From the NCBI GenBank assembly GCA_930980855.1, contig CAKNIZ010000012.1:1-50502 (forward strand): a stretch of 50,502 bases of DNA, given 5' to 3'. Source of the DNA: an uncultured Clostridium sp. (GTDB taxonomy: Bacteria; Bacillota; Clostridia; TANB77; CAG-508). Within the stretch, counting starts at the first letter, position 1. Each line of letters begins with the position of its first letter. The notes under the pieces were generated by a model. The model did no database searches. It had not been told where the DNA came from and worked only from the letters and a program-made list of their open reading frames with translations. This document shows, piece by piece, positions 8,655-16,148 of this stretch. A program made the position numbers and the translations under genes.

Positions 8655-9830
8655 CTATTTAGTTTTTAATCCTAAAAATCTATATGGTTCGTTCATATCT
8701 TTTAAGTTTTGTAAGTCTTCGTAAACACTCTCTATTTGCATTTCTGTTACGTCTCTACCACCAATACCGTATGAATAGTTTATTGTTGGTACATTTATAT
8801 TTAATGTATACATTGCAGATGTTATATCTTCAAATAATGGTCCACCTGTCATATTTAATAAAGGTGTTTTATCTAATACCGCAATTGCTTTTGCTTTTGA
8901 TAAAGCTTTTGCAATTTCTTCTCCTGGGAATGGTCTAAATACTCTTATTTTAATAAGACCTGCTTTTATACCATTTTCTCTTAATCTATCTATTACATTT
9001 TTTACAGTACCAGCAGTTGAATTCATACAAACGATGACATATTCGGCATCTTCCATTCTGTATTCTTCAAATAGTTCATATTTTCTTCCTGTAAGTTTTT
9101 CGAATTCCTTTGATACATCTAAAATAACTTGTTTAGCATTTTTCATTGCTTCCCATTGTTGTCTTTTATGTTCGAAAAGGAATGGCTGTAAGTCCATAGG
9201 TCCCATTGCTACTGGATTTTTTCTATCTAGTAAATAATGTTCTGGTTTATATGTTCCTACAAATTTTTTAACTTCTTCATCTTCTAAAAGTTCTATATTT
9301 TCTATAGAATGTGATGTTATAAATCCATCTTGGCAAACCATAAGTGGTAAATTAACATCTTTATGTTCTGCTATTCTATGTGCCATTATCATATTATCAT
9401 ATGCTTCTTGGTTTGTTTCAGAAAATAGCATTAACCATCCACTATCTCTAACTGACATTGCGTCTGAATGGTCACTGTGAATATTAAGTGGTCCTGAAAT
9501 TGCTCTATTTACTAATGCCATAACAATAGGTAATCTCATACTTGATGCGATTTGCACCATTTCCCACATGTATTCTAGTCCATTTGCTGATGTTGCAGTC
9601 ATCGCTCTTGCGCCTGCTGCTTCTGCTCCAATACAAGCACTCATAGCACTATGTTCACTTTCTACTGCTACAAATTCTGTATCCACTTGTCCATTATCTA
9701 CATAAGTAGAAAAATATTGTGGTATTTCAGTAGAAGGTGTTATTGGAAATGCTGCTACAACATCTGGATTTATTTGCTTCATAGCAAAAGCTGTTGCTTC
9801 ATTTCCACTTAGTCTTTCTCTAATACTCAT
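8655..9830 (-). CDS. porA: 2-oxoacid:ferredoxin oxidoreductase, alpha subunit
   Basis: The alpha subunit pairs with PorB around the thiamine cofactor and carries the pyrimidine-binding region. It starts with the usual GNEATAFAMKQINPDVVAAF segment, contains FPITPSTEIPQ, and near the middle has the PLNIHSDHSDAMSVRDSGW segment. The family core continues to the C-terminal GGRDVT motif. Length 391 aa is typical. Its start follows porD by one base and its stop precedes porB by 15 bases, so the genes are tightly coupled in one transcript from the promoter at 10805-10833. Confidence 0.94.
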   Translation of the reverse strand: MSIRERLSGNEATAFAMKQINPDVVAAFPITPSTEIPQYFSTYVDNGQVDTEFVAVESEHSAMSACIGAEAAGARAMTATSANGLEYMWEMVQIASSMRLPIVMALVNRAISGPLNIHSDHSDAMSVRDSGWLMLFSETNQEAYDNMIMAHRIAEHKDVNLPLMVCQDGFITSHSIENIELLEDEEVKKFVGTYKPEHYLLDRKNPVAMGPMDLQPFLFEHKRQQWEAMKNAKQVILDVSKEFEKLTGRKYELFEEYRMEDAEYVIVCMNSTAGTVKNVIDRLRENGIKAGLIKIRVFRPFPGEEIAKALSKAKAIAVLDKTPLLNMTGGPLFEDITSAMYTLNINVPTINYSYGIGGRDVTEMQIESVYEDLQNLKDMNEPYRFLGLKTK

Positions 9831-9831
9831 A

Positions 9832-10125
9832 CTATTTTCCCTCCTCTTCCATAACTATTGCTCCAAATGGGCATGCTTTTGCACATACTCCACATCCTTT
9901 GCAGAAATCATAGTTGTAATCTTCTCTTTTTTGTTCTTTATTTACTGGAATTGCATCATCTGGGCAAACTGGGAAACATAGTCCACATTGTTTACATTTT
10001 TCTTCAATGTAAACTGGTTTCATGCTTCTCCAATCTCCTGTTTTAAAAGTCTTAGAATTTCCAGCATCATAAATTGTTCCACCTGGTGTCATATCTTCCC
10101 ATGGTGTATTATTATTAATTTCCAT
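9832..10125 (-). CDS. porD: 2-oxoacid:ferredoxin oxidoreductase, delta (2[4Fe-4S]) subunit
   Basis: A small ferredoxin-like subunit that passes electrons from the TPP site to free ferredoxin. Two complete cluster motifs are present, CKQCGLCFPVCP and CKGCGVCAKACP. The N-terminal TPGGTIYDAGNSKTFKTGDW segment is the usual PorD leader that docks on the other subunits. I place the start at the Met at 10123-10125, which has AAAGGAAG upstream, giving 97 aa; a longer frame from 10158 would overlap the ribosome binding site. It stands between porG and porA. Confidence 0.92.
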   Translation of the reverse strand: MEINNNTPWEDMTPGGTIYDAGNSKTFKTGDWRSMKPVYIEEKCKQCGLCFPVCPDDAIPVNKEQKREDYNYDFCKGCGVCAKACPFGAIVMEEEGK

Positions 10126-10170
10126 ACTTTTCTTCCTTTCTAATGGTATTCTAACCATTTTTGTATATTT

Positions 10171-10752
10171 TTATTGCACTTTCTTAACTTCTTTTAAAGC
10201 AACTTCTATTGCTTTCATATTACCATCTATTACTTCTGGTTTTTTAGCAAATTTATGTTTAAATGAACCTTTCATATCTTCTAAAAAGTCTTCATCTGAC
10301 ATAATCTCTGTCACTTTTACTATTGCTGCAAGCATTGGTGTATTTGGAAAATATTTTCCTAATGCTTCTTCAGAGATTTTTCTTGCGTCTATTGTATATA
10401 CGCTTCCTTCATAACCTTTTAATAGAGGTTTTATTTCTTCTATTCCTTTTGTTGTATTAATTATTATTGCTCCTTCTTTTTTTAGACCTGCTGTTACATC
10501 CACAGCTGAAAGCAAAGTATCATCTACTACTACAACATAATCTGGGTTATATATGTTACTATGTACTCTTATAGGAGATGTACTGATTCTGTTATATGCA
10601 GTAATTGGTGCTCCCATTCTTTCTGGTCCATACTCTGGAAAACCTTGAATGTATTTTCCTGTATTGAATGCAGCATCTGCTAATAGTAATGATGCTGTTT
10701 TTGCACCTTGACCTCCTCTTCCGTGCCATCTTATTTCAATTAAATCCTTCAT
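10171..10752 (-). CDS. porG: 2-oxoacid:ferredoxin oxidoreductase, gamma subunit
   Basis: First gene of the por operon. The 193-residue product shows the gamma-subunit signature EIRWHGRGGQGAKTAS at its N-terminus and the FPEYGPERMGAP segment about 20 residues later; both are typical of PorG. AAGGAGG precedes the ATG, and a near-consensus promoter lies about 55 bases further upstream. The small RNA candidate at 10862-10946 ends in a strong terminator just before that promoter, so por transcription is insulated from the ferredoxin gene upstream. Confidence 0.94.
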   Translation of the reverse strand: MKDLIEIRWHGRGGQGAKTASLLLADAAFNTGKYIQGFPEYGPERMGAPITAYNRISTSPIRVHSNIYNPDYVVVVDDTLLSAVDVTAGLKKEGAIIINTTKGIEEIKPLLKGYEGSVYTIDARKISEEALGKYFPNTPMLAAIVKVTEIMSDEDFLEDMKGSFKHKFAKKPEVIDGNMKAIEVALKEVKKVQ

Positions 10753-10804
10753 TGATTGCCTCCTTGAATATTTCTATTTATATCTTTGTCTTTAGTTCAT
10801 ACTA

Positions 10805-10833
10805 AGTATATATTTAAAATATGCTAATGTCAA
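10805..10833 (-). promoter_or_regulatory. Promoter of the por operon
   Basis: A minus-strand TTGACA (10828-10833) is exactly 17 bp from TATACT (10805-10810). This is a strong vegetative-type promoter, which fits the central metabolic role of the operon. Confidence 0.75.
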
Positions 10834-10861
10834 TCAAACTGACCAACATTTTGGAAAGTTC

Positions 10862-10887
10862 AAAAAAAAGAGGCCCCGAAGGACCTC
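10862..10887 (-). terminator. Intrinsic terminator with UUCG tetraloop
   Basis: On the minus strand GAGGTCC, loop TTCG, GGGCCTC and then TTTTTTTT. The seven-pair stem with a C(UUCG)G cap is very stable. It ends the small RNA and any transcript reading through from the ferredoxin gene. Confidence 0.85.
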
Positions 10888-10946
10888 CCAAATGAAAAAG
10901 CTTGAAACCTTGAGTAAATTCTATATATAAAACATAGGATTTACAT
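10862..10946 (-). ncRNA. Candidate small RNA of about 85 nt between fdx and por
   Basis: The gap holds its own promoter (TTGACA at 10977-10982, 18 bp, TAAAAT at 10953-10958) and its own intrinsic terminator. The predicted transcript starts with a hairpin (GTAAAT/ATTTAC plus CTAT/ATAG, 10914-10944), continues through an unpaired purine/pyrimidine linker, and ends in GAGGTCC-TTCG-GGGCCTC followed by eight T. There is no open reading frame of note, and the por promoter lies immediately downstream. A short standalone RNA is the simplest reading; a read-through leader from the ferredoxin gene that ends here is the alternative. I do not recognise the family. Confidence 0.5.
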
Positions 10947-10952
10947 GCATTC

Positions 10953-10982
10953 ATTTTAGCACCCCATTTTTGATTTTGTCAA
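10953..10982 (-). promoter_or_regulatory. Promoter of the small RNA candidate
   Basis: TTGACA (10977-10982) and TAAAAT (10953-10958) are 18 bp apart on the minus strand. The expected start point coincides with the first base of the 5' hairpin at 10944. Confidence 0.55.
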
Positions 10983-11073
10983 TAGAAAATTTTAATTTTT
11001 TTATTTTTATAACTATATTCGCATTTTCAATGATTCTAGCGTTTTTCATATGTTTTTTACCTCTTTTTATGTA

Positions 11074-11247
11074 TTATTCATCAATACTTGGCGCACCAAC
11101 TGGGCATATTGAAGCACATTGACCGCATTCAATGCATTGACTTTTATCTATTACATATTGGCTTTCTCCTTGAGATATACATCCTACAGGACAAGAAGCT
11201 GCACAAGCACCACATTGTACACATGCATCAGAAATTTTATATGCCAT
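11074..11247 (-). CDS. 2[4Fe-4S] ferredoxin
   Basis: A 57-residue clostridial-type ferredoxin, the soluble one-electron carrier that serves enzymes such as the Por complex nearby. Both cluster motifs are complete: CVQCGACAASCP and CIECGQCASICP. I take the Met at 11245-11247 as start because GGTGGTGAG precedes it and the N-terminus (MAYKISD) then matches this family. It follows ricT by 30 bases and may be the last gene of the walR-walK-lepB-holB-ricT run, though its closeness to por suggests a functional link with that complex. Confidence 0.93.
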   Translation of the reverse strand: MAYKISDACVQCGACAASCPVGCISQGESQYVIDKSQCIECGQCASICPVGAPSIDE

Positions 11248-11277
11248 AACACTCACCACCTTTCTATATATTTCTAT

Positions 11278-12201
11278 TTACATATCCTCATCATTAGAAT
11301 TCTTTTTATCTAATTCATCCATTTTTTCCATTTCTTCTAATTCTCGTAATTCTTCTTCATCTAGTTCTTCTTGAACTTCACGTTTTCCTTCTTTTATTAC
11401 TTTTACATCTGAACTATTAAATTTTTTATAATAATAATTATCTTCTTCGTCTTTTAGTTTTACTTTTAAAACTTCGTTTAATACTTCAATTCCTTCTACT
11501 GTACCTTCTCCATCTTCTGTACTTACAATAGCTCCTATATTAGGTAATTTTTTCATTTTATCTTCATATACATTTTGTTCATATCTTAGACAGCACATTA
11601 ATCTTCCACAATTACCTGTTATTTTAGCTGCATTTAAAGATAAATTTTGTTCTTTCGCCATTTTTATTGATACAGTATCGAAATTATTTAGGAATGAACA
11701 GCAACATAGCTCTCGACCACAAATTCCATTTCCTCCCATTCTTTTAATTTCGTCTCTAACACCTATTTGTCTCAATTCTATTCTTGTTTTAAATATTCCA
11801 GCTAAATCTTTTACTAAATCTCTGAAATCCACTCTTCCATCTGCTGTAAAATAGAATAATAGTTTAGAATTATCGAAAACATATCTTGCTTCTACTAAGT
11901 TCATTTTTAGTTTATGCTCTTTTATTTTTTTTAAGCATATATCAAAAGCTTTTTTCTCATTTTTTACATTTTCTTCTTGATGCTTTTTGTCTTCTTTATT
12001 AGCTACTCTAATTATTTTTTTCAAATCTTTTTCTATTTTATTTTCTGGAAGTTCTCTTACATTTACTACTACTGTACCATACTCTTGTCCTAATGTTGTT
12101 TCTACTATTACATTGTCTCCGTTTTTTAAATCTAAATTTCCCGGATTGAAGAAATAAATCTTTCCAGGTTTTCTAAATTTAACTCCTACTACTTTTACCA
12201 T
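11278..12201 (-). CDS. ricT: PSP1-domain protein RicT (YaaT-like)
   Basis: RicT/YaaT is part of the Ric (Y) complex, which in Bacillus subtilis acts with RNase Y in mRNA maturation and influences sporulation and competence. The cysteine-rich region GICGRELCCCS and the following NCGRLMCCLRYE, which help bind an iron-sulfur cluster in that complex, are intact. The C-terminal tail is acidic and disordered-looking. At 307 aa it is slightly longer than the B. subtilis protein. GGGAGGAAT precedes the start, which overlaps the end of holB by 23 bases; holB-yaaT linkage is conserved across Bacillota. Confidence 0.92.
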   Translation of the reverse strand: MVKVVGVKFRKPGKIYFFNPGNLDLKNGDNVIVETTLGQEYGTVVVNVRELPENKIEKDLKKIIRVANKEDKKHQEENVKNEKKAFDICLKKIKEHKLKMNLVEARYVFDNSKLLFYFTADGRVDFRDLVKDLAGIFKTRIELRQIGVRDEIKRMGGNGICGRELCCCSFLNNFDTVSIKMAKEQNLSLNAAKITGNCGRLMCCLRYEQNVYEDKMKKLPNIGAIVSTEDGEGTVEGIEVLNEVLKVKLKDEEDNYYYKKFNSSDVKVIKEGKREVQEELDEEELRELEEMEKMDELDKKNSNDEDM

Positions 12202-13057
12202 GAAATTCCTCCCAAATATGTATTACCATATAATCTATTGACATATCAAAGTTATTATTTGCCATTATTTTCTTTTTAGTCTTTTCTATTGTACTAATTG
12301 CTTTTGCAAATTTAATATTGGCATTTGCTTTTTCAAAAAATATAATATTTAAGTAATCTAAAATTTCTAAAATATTATCTTTTAAAGCAGTAAACATCTT
12401 AGATATATCAAAGCATTCTATTAAGCTACTTGTTTCTAGCGCATTTGCAAAGTTCTTTAATTGTAAGTATGTATCTTTATTTTCTTGAATTTTACTTGCC
12501 TTTTCTAAACTACCACCACATAGCTTAATTATTTCTTTATCTTGTATATTTAAATAGTCTGCTATTTGTTTATCTGTTAAATCTTCAAACTTGATTATAA
12601 CACACCTTGATTTTATAGTTTGAAGTATTCTATTTTCATTTGAGCTTATTAGTATTATCATTGCATATTCTGGTGGCTCTTCTAAAGTTTTTAATAAACA
12701 ATTTTGCGCCTCTTCAGACATACATTCAGCATCATCTATTATATATACTTTTTTATTTGATATGATTGGTTTTTCTATTATTCTAGCTTGAAGATTACGT
12801 ATCTGTTCAATTTTTAATGTTCTTCCATCTGGAACTATTATTTGAAAGTCAGGATTACTATTAGCTTCAAACTTAATGCATGATTCACAGGTCTCATCTC
12901 CTAAGCACATTACTTTCTTTGCTAATTCTTTAGCAAATAGTTTTTTCCCTATTCCTGATTTTCCTATAAATAAATAACTATGTGATACTGATGATGAATT
13001 TACTGCTTTTATCAAAGATTCTTTTATATGTTCGTTTCCTATTATTTTCTCAAACAA
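12179..13057 (-). CDS. holB: DNA polymerase III delta' subunit
   Basis: A clamp-loader subunit of the AAA+ family, acting with DnaX and delta to load the sliding clamp. It shows the Walker A-like GKSGIGKK, a zinc-binding cysteine set (CLGDETCESC), the DDAECMSEEAQNCLLKTLEEPP box, and the IKSRC motif used in inter-subunit ATP sensing. Length 292 aa is a little short of the usual 320-330, with a less conserved C-terminal collar region. It overlaps ricT by 23 bases and follows the signal peptidase gene by 9 bases. Confidence 0.9.
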   Translation of the reverse strand: MFEKIIGNEHIKESLIKAVNSSSVSHSYLFIGKSGIGKKLFAKELAKKVMCLGDETCESCIKFEANSNPDFQIIVPDGRTLKIEQIRNLQARIIEKPIISNKKVYIIDDAECMSEEAQNCLLKTLEEPPEYAMIILISSNENRILQTIKSRCVIIKFEDLTDKQIADYLNIQDKEIIKLCGGSLEKASKIQENKDTYLQLKNFANALETSSLIECFDISKMFTALKDNILEILDYLNIIFFEKANANIKFAKAISTIEKTKKKIMANNNFDMSIDYMVIHIWEEFHGKSSRS

Positions 13058-13066
13058 AACTTTCTC

Positions 13067-13702
13067 CTAATCTACTGTACCAAATTTATTTAATGGCCAG
13101 AATCTTAATACTACTACACTTTCTATTTTTTCTAGTGGTATACATCCAAAAGCTCTACAGTCTTTTGATGCTTCTCTATTATCTCCCATTGCAAAAACGC
13201 AATTTTCTGGAACAACGAAATCTCTTAATGCACTTGATGGATTTGTTATAACATCATCTGATAAATATGGTTCATCTAATTCTTTACCATCTATAAACAC
13301 TTTTCCTTCTTTTAATTCTACATGTTCACCTGGAAGTGCAATAACTCTTTTAATATAACTGTCTTTGTTTATTTCTAATACATAATATGTAAATTTCTCC
13401 CAAATTCCTATTGGTTCATTTTCATATTTTGCAACAGGATTATTTACTTCACTTGCAGTTAATTCTTCGGCATTATTGCTTGGTGCTTCAAATGTTATAA
13501 TGTCTCCTCTTTCAGGCATTTCTTTCATTGTTCTAGGTATTCTATTTAATATTAATCTATCATTTTGAACTAATGTTGGATACATTGATGTTTGCTTAAC
13601 AACTGTTGGTGTGCCAACAAAATATTTTATTAATATTGCTATTATAATTGCAATAACAAAACAATATATCCATTCTAAAATATTTTTTACTCTATCACTC
13701 AT
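13067..13702 (-). CDS. lepB: Signal peptidase I
   Basis: A type I signal peptidase that removes signal sequences from exported proteins at the outer face of the membrane. A single N-terminal membrane span (about residues 9-29) is followed by the catalytic Ser39 in TSMYPT and Lys118 in DSYIKRVIALPGE. The GDNREASKDCRAFG box near the C-terminus is the family's box E, with Cys-Arg-Ala in place of the usual Ser-Arg. Length 211 aa fits Gram-positive Sip proteins. It follows the kinase gene by 8 bases and precedes holB by 9 bases, an operon setting not usual for lepB. Confidence 0.93.
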   Translation of the reverse strand: MSDRVKNILEWIYCFVIAIIIAILIKYFVGTPTVVKQTSMYPTLVQNDRLILNRIPRTMKEMPERGDIITFEAPSNNAEELTASEVNNPVAKYENEPIGIWEKFTYYVLEINKDSYIKRVIALPGEHVELKEGKVFIDGKELDEPYLSDDVITNPSSALRDFVVPENCVFAMGDNREASKDCRAFGCIPLEKIESVVVLRFWPLNKFGTVD

Positions 13703-13710
13703 TTTTTCCT

Positions 13711-15087
13711 CTATTTCTTAACAGGTATTTTAATTGTTACTTCTGTTCCTTCGTTTACTTTACTCTTAATATTAATACTTCCCCCGTTTTTTTCCATAAT
13801 TTCTTTAGCAATTGATAACCCTAAACCAGTTCCCCCTAGTTGCCTTGAACGAGCTTTGTCAACTCTATAAAATCTTTCAAAAATTCTATCTAAATCTTCC
13901 TGTGGAATTCCTATTCCGGTATCTTTTATTTTTATATATGCATCATTATGAACATATCCTACGTATATATCTATTTTTCCGCCCTCTGGTGTATATTTAA
14001 TACTATTACTTAAAATATTTAAAATTACTCTTTCTACTCCATCTCTATCAGCAAAAACAGCTGGAACATCAGCTGTAACAAAGCATTGCACATTCTGATT
14101 TTTTCTTTTAATTTCTATATCAAATTTTTCTTTACAAGATTTTGCAAGCTCTCCTAAGTCAAATTCTTTAGGCTTATTTCTTATCTTATTACTATCATAT
14201 TTAGATAAAGTTAGTAAATCTTGTACTAGCTTTTCCATTCTATCTGCATTATCATTTATAACATTTAAGAAATGACTTTCTGTTTCTTTATCACATCCAC
14301 CATCTAGTAGAGTTTCTGAATAACCTTTTATAGATGTTATTGGTGTTTTTAATTCGTGTGATACATCTGCTACAAACTCTTTTCTCATATTATCCAATTT
14401 TACATGTTCAGTAATATCTTGTATAACAACCATTACTCCTGCAGGCATATCTATTTCATCTCTAAATGGTATAAAAAATAGATTCATTGATCCTTTTGCA
14501 TTTTCAATCTTTTTTTCTGATGATGTCCAACTATCTAGGTAAATTATTTTTTCCATATTTATGTCTTCATATTTTCCAAATATATCTTTAAATGTATTAT
14601 CATTTTCTTTAAGATCAAGCATTTCTTTTGCGGCTGGATTTATGTATGTAACTTTTCCTTCCATATTAAAAGTTATAACACCATCTGTCATGTGTTTTAA
14701 AATTGTTTCTTTTTGCTTTTTCTCACTATTTGAATCTTTTAAATTTTGTCTTAGTTCTTTTATTATTTCATTTACTGACTCTGTAAGTTCATCTTCTGGT
14801 GCTGTAATGTCTAGGTTATTAATATCTGCACTAAAAACTGCTTTTTTAGCTCCCTTTAGCATTTTTGACATTGGCTCAATATATTTTTTTACTTCAATTA
14901 TTGCTATTACAATAGTAAATATTGAGAAAAATATTAATGCAACAATTGTTATTAATCTAATTGTACTGACATATTCTACTGGATTTGGTTTTAATAATAT
15001 ATTTGAGAAATAAATTCCCATAAAACTTATTATTGCTATCCCAACTATAAAAATTGATAGTATAATTTTCATTTGAAAATTCTTCAC
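13711..15087 (-). CDS. WalK/PhoR-like sensor histidine kinase
   Basis: A membrane sensor kinase that should phosphorylate the response regulator encoded next to it. Two membrane spans (about residues 7-29 and 44-65) flank only a short external loop, so it lacks the large extracellular sensor of classic WalK. A HAMP-like segment and a PAS domain (around residues 125-230) follow. The H-box is VSHELKTPITS, the N-box ILSNSIKYTPEGG, and the G-boxes DTGIGIP and GGTGLGLSI are intact. The architecture is that of the WalK/PhoR group of Clostridia, but the signal cannot be inferred. It lies 13 bases after the regulator gene. Confidence 0.9.
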   Translation of the reverse strand: MKNFQMKIILSIFIVGIAIISFMGIYFSNILLKPNPVEYVSTIRLITIVALIFFSIFTIVIAIIEVKKYIEPMSKMLKGAKKAVFSADINNLDITAPEDELTESVNEIIKELRQNLKDSNSEKKQKETILKHMTDGVITFNMEGKVTYINPAAKEMLDLKENDNTFKDIFGKYEDINMEKIIYLDSWTSSEKKIENAKGSMNLFFIPFRDEIDMPAGVMVVIQDITEHVKLDNMRKEFVADVSHELKTPITSIKGYSETLLDGGCDKETESHFLNVINDNADRMEKLVQDLLTLSKYDSNKIRNKPKEFDLGELAKSCKEKFDIEIKRKNQNVQCFVTADVPAVFADRDGVERVILNILSNSIKYTPEGGKIDIYVGYVHNDAYIKIKDTGIGIPQEDLDRIFERFYRVDKARSRQLGGTGLGLSIAKEIMEKNGGSINIKSKVNEGTEVTIKIPVKK

Positions 15088-15100
15088 GATATGCCTCCAA

Positions 15101-15850
15101 TTATTTTGATTCTATGTAATAACCTACACCTCTTTTTGTTATTAATATTTTAGGATTTGCAGTGTTCTTTTCTATTTTTTCTCTTATTCTTCTAATAGTA
15201 ACATCCACCGTTCTTATATCTCCATAATATTCATATCCCCAAACTTTTTCTAGTAAGTCTTCTCTTGTAACTACTTGTCCTGGTTTTTGGGCAAGATATC
15301 TTAATACTTCAAATTCTCTTCTAGTTAAGTCTGTTACTGTTTGACCTCTAACTTCTACTTCAAATTTATCCAAGTCTAAACTCAAATCTCCAACAACAAT
15401 TTTATTTCCTCTTGCTCCTGAATTCATTGAGTCTTGTTCAGTTTGTTCTATTTTTCTTAAATTAGCTTTTACTCTCGCAATTAACTCTCTTACACTAAAA
15501 GGCTTTGTCATATAATCATCTGCACCTATTTCTAGGCCTAAAATTTTATCAATTTCTTCTCCTTTTGCTGAAAGCATAATTATTGGTGTCTTTGTTAGTG
15601 TTTGTCTGATTTTTTTACATACAGTAAGTCCATCTGCTTTTGGTAACATTATATCTAATAATATTAAATCTGGTTTCTGCGACAATGCTAAATCTACCGC
15701 TTCCTCACCGTCTGAAGCTGTTATTGTTTTATATCCTTCTTTTTCTAAATTAAATACTAGTAAATCTGAAATTGATTTTTCATCATCTACAATTAGGATT
15801 TTTTTCTTTAGCTCTTCGTATTTATTAGTACTTTCCATATTGTTTTGCAC
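15101..15850 (-). CDS. WalR/PhoB-like response regulator
   Basis: An OmpR-family regulator with an N-terminal receiver (acidic pair DD at about 22-23, phospho-acceptor Asp66 in LLLDIMLP, Lys in DDYMTKPFS) and a C-terminal winged helix (TRREFEVLRYLAQKPGQVV, ending in RRIREKIE and TKRGVGYY). It very probably controls cell-envelope or phosphate genes as WalR/PhoP do. The start is a GTG at 15848-15850 with GGTGGG upstream; the in-frame ATG 12 bases later is too far from that site. It is the first gene of the run down to ricT. Confidence 0.92.
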   Translation of the reverse strand: MQNNMESTNKYEELKKKILIVDDEKSISDLLVFNLEKEGYKTITASDGEEAVDLALSQKPDLILLDIMLPKADGLTVCKKIRQTLTKTPIIMLSAKGEEIDKILGLEIGADDYMTKPFSVRELIARVKANLRKIEQTEQDSMNSGARGNKIVVGDLSLDLDKFEVEVRGQTVTDLTRREFEVLRYLAQKPGQVVTREDLLEKVWGYEYYGDIRTVDVTIRRIREKIEKNTANPKILITKRGVGYYIESK

Positions 15851-15882
15851 AAAAGTCCCACCTTTCCTTTTAGTATAGTATA

Positions 15883-15911
15883 TTTATATCACACGAAAAG
15901 GAATTTATCAA
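15883..15911 (-). promoter_or_regulatory. Promoter of the walR-like operon
   Basis: Minus-strand TTGATA (15906-15911) and TATAAA (15883-15888) are separated by 17 bp. It lies between the terminator at 15921-15948 and the GTG start. Confidence 0.6.
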
Positions 15912-15920
15912 TATTTACAC

Positions 15921-15948
15921 AAAAAAAAGAGAAAATCACTTTTCTCTT
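15921..15948 (-). terminator. Intrinsic terminator after the GT84/GH94 gene
   Basis: AAGAGAAAA and TTTTCTCTT (15927-15935, 15940-15948) form a nine-pair stem with a four-base loop. A run of T follows on the minus strand. A T-rich tail on the other side could make it weakly bidirectional. Confidence 0.75.
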
Positions 15949-15978
15949 TTCTTATTTTCGTTTTGGGATTTTTTTTAA

Positions 15979-16132
15979 AGTATCACGATTAATAGTTATT
16001 ATTATTTTTTAAAATTGTATATACAAGTTCTTGCAGTTTCGCGCAGTTTGGAGGACTTTATGTCTGACAGCAAGAAACAAAAGAACTTTGAACATACAAT
16101 TCTAAAGCATTTATAACCACTGTAAATCATAA
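15979..16132. repeat. Nested inverted-repeat element, copy B
   Basis: Inner arms AATTGTATATACAAGTTCTT (16013 onward) and the complementary AAGAACTTTGAACATACAATT (to 16101) enclose the conserved GTTTCGCGCAGTTTGGAGGAC...GACAGCAAGAAAC core. Outer arms (ATCACGATTAATAG / CTGTAAATCAT) also pair imperfectly. Compared with copies C and D the inner stem differs by changes on both strands that keep pairing. Confidence 0.75.
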
Positions 16133-16148
16133 TTAATGCAAGTAGAAG

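Noticed and set aside
16013..16101. tRNA-like or hammerhead-type ribozyme in the repeat core
   Set aside because: The core lacks acceptor/anticodon features and the CUGAUGA...GAAA pattern of hammerheads.
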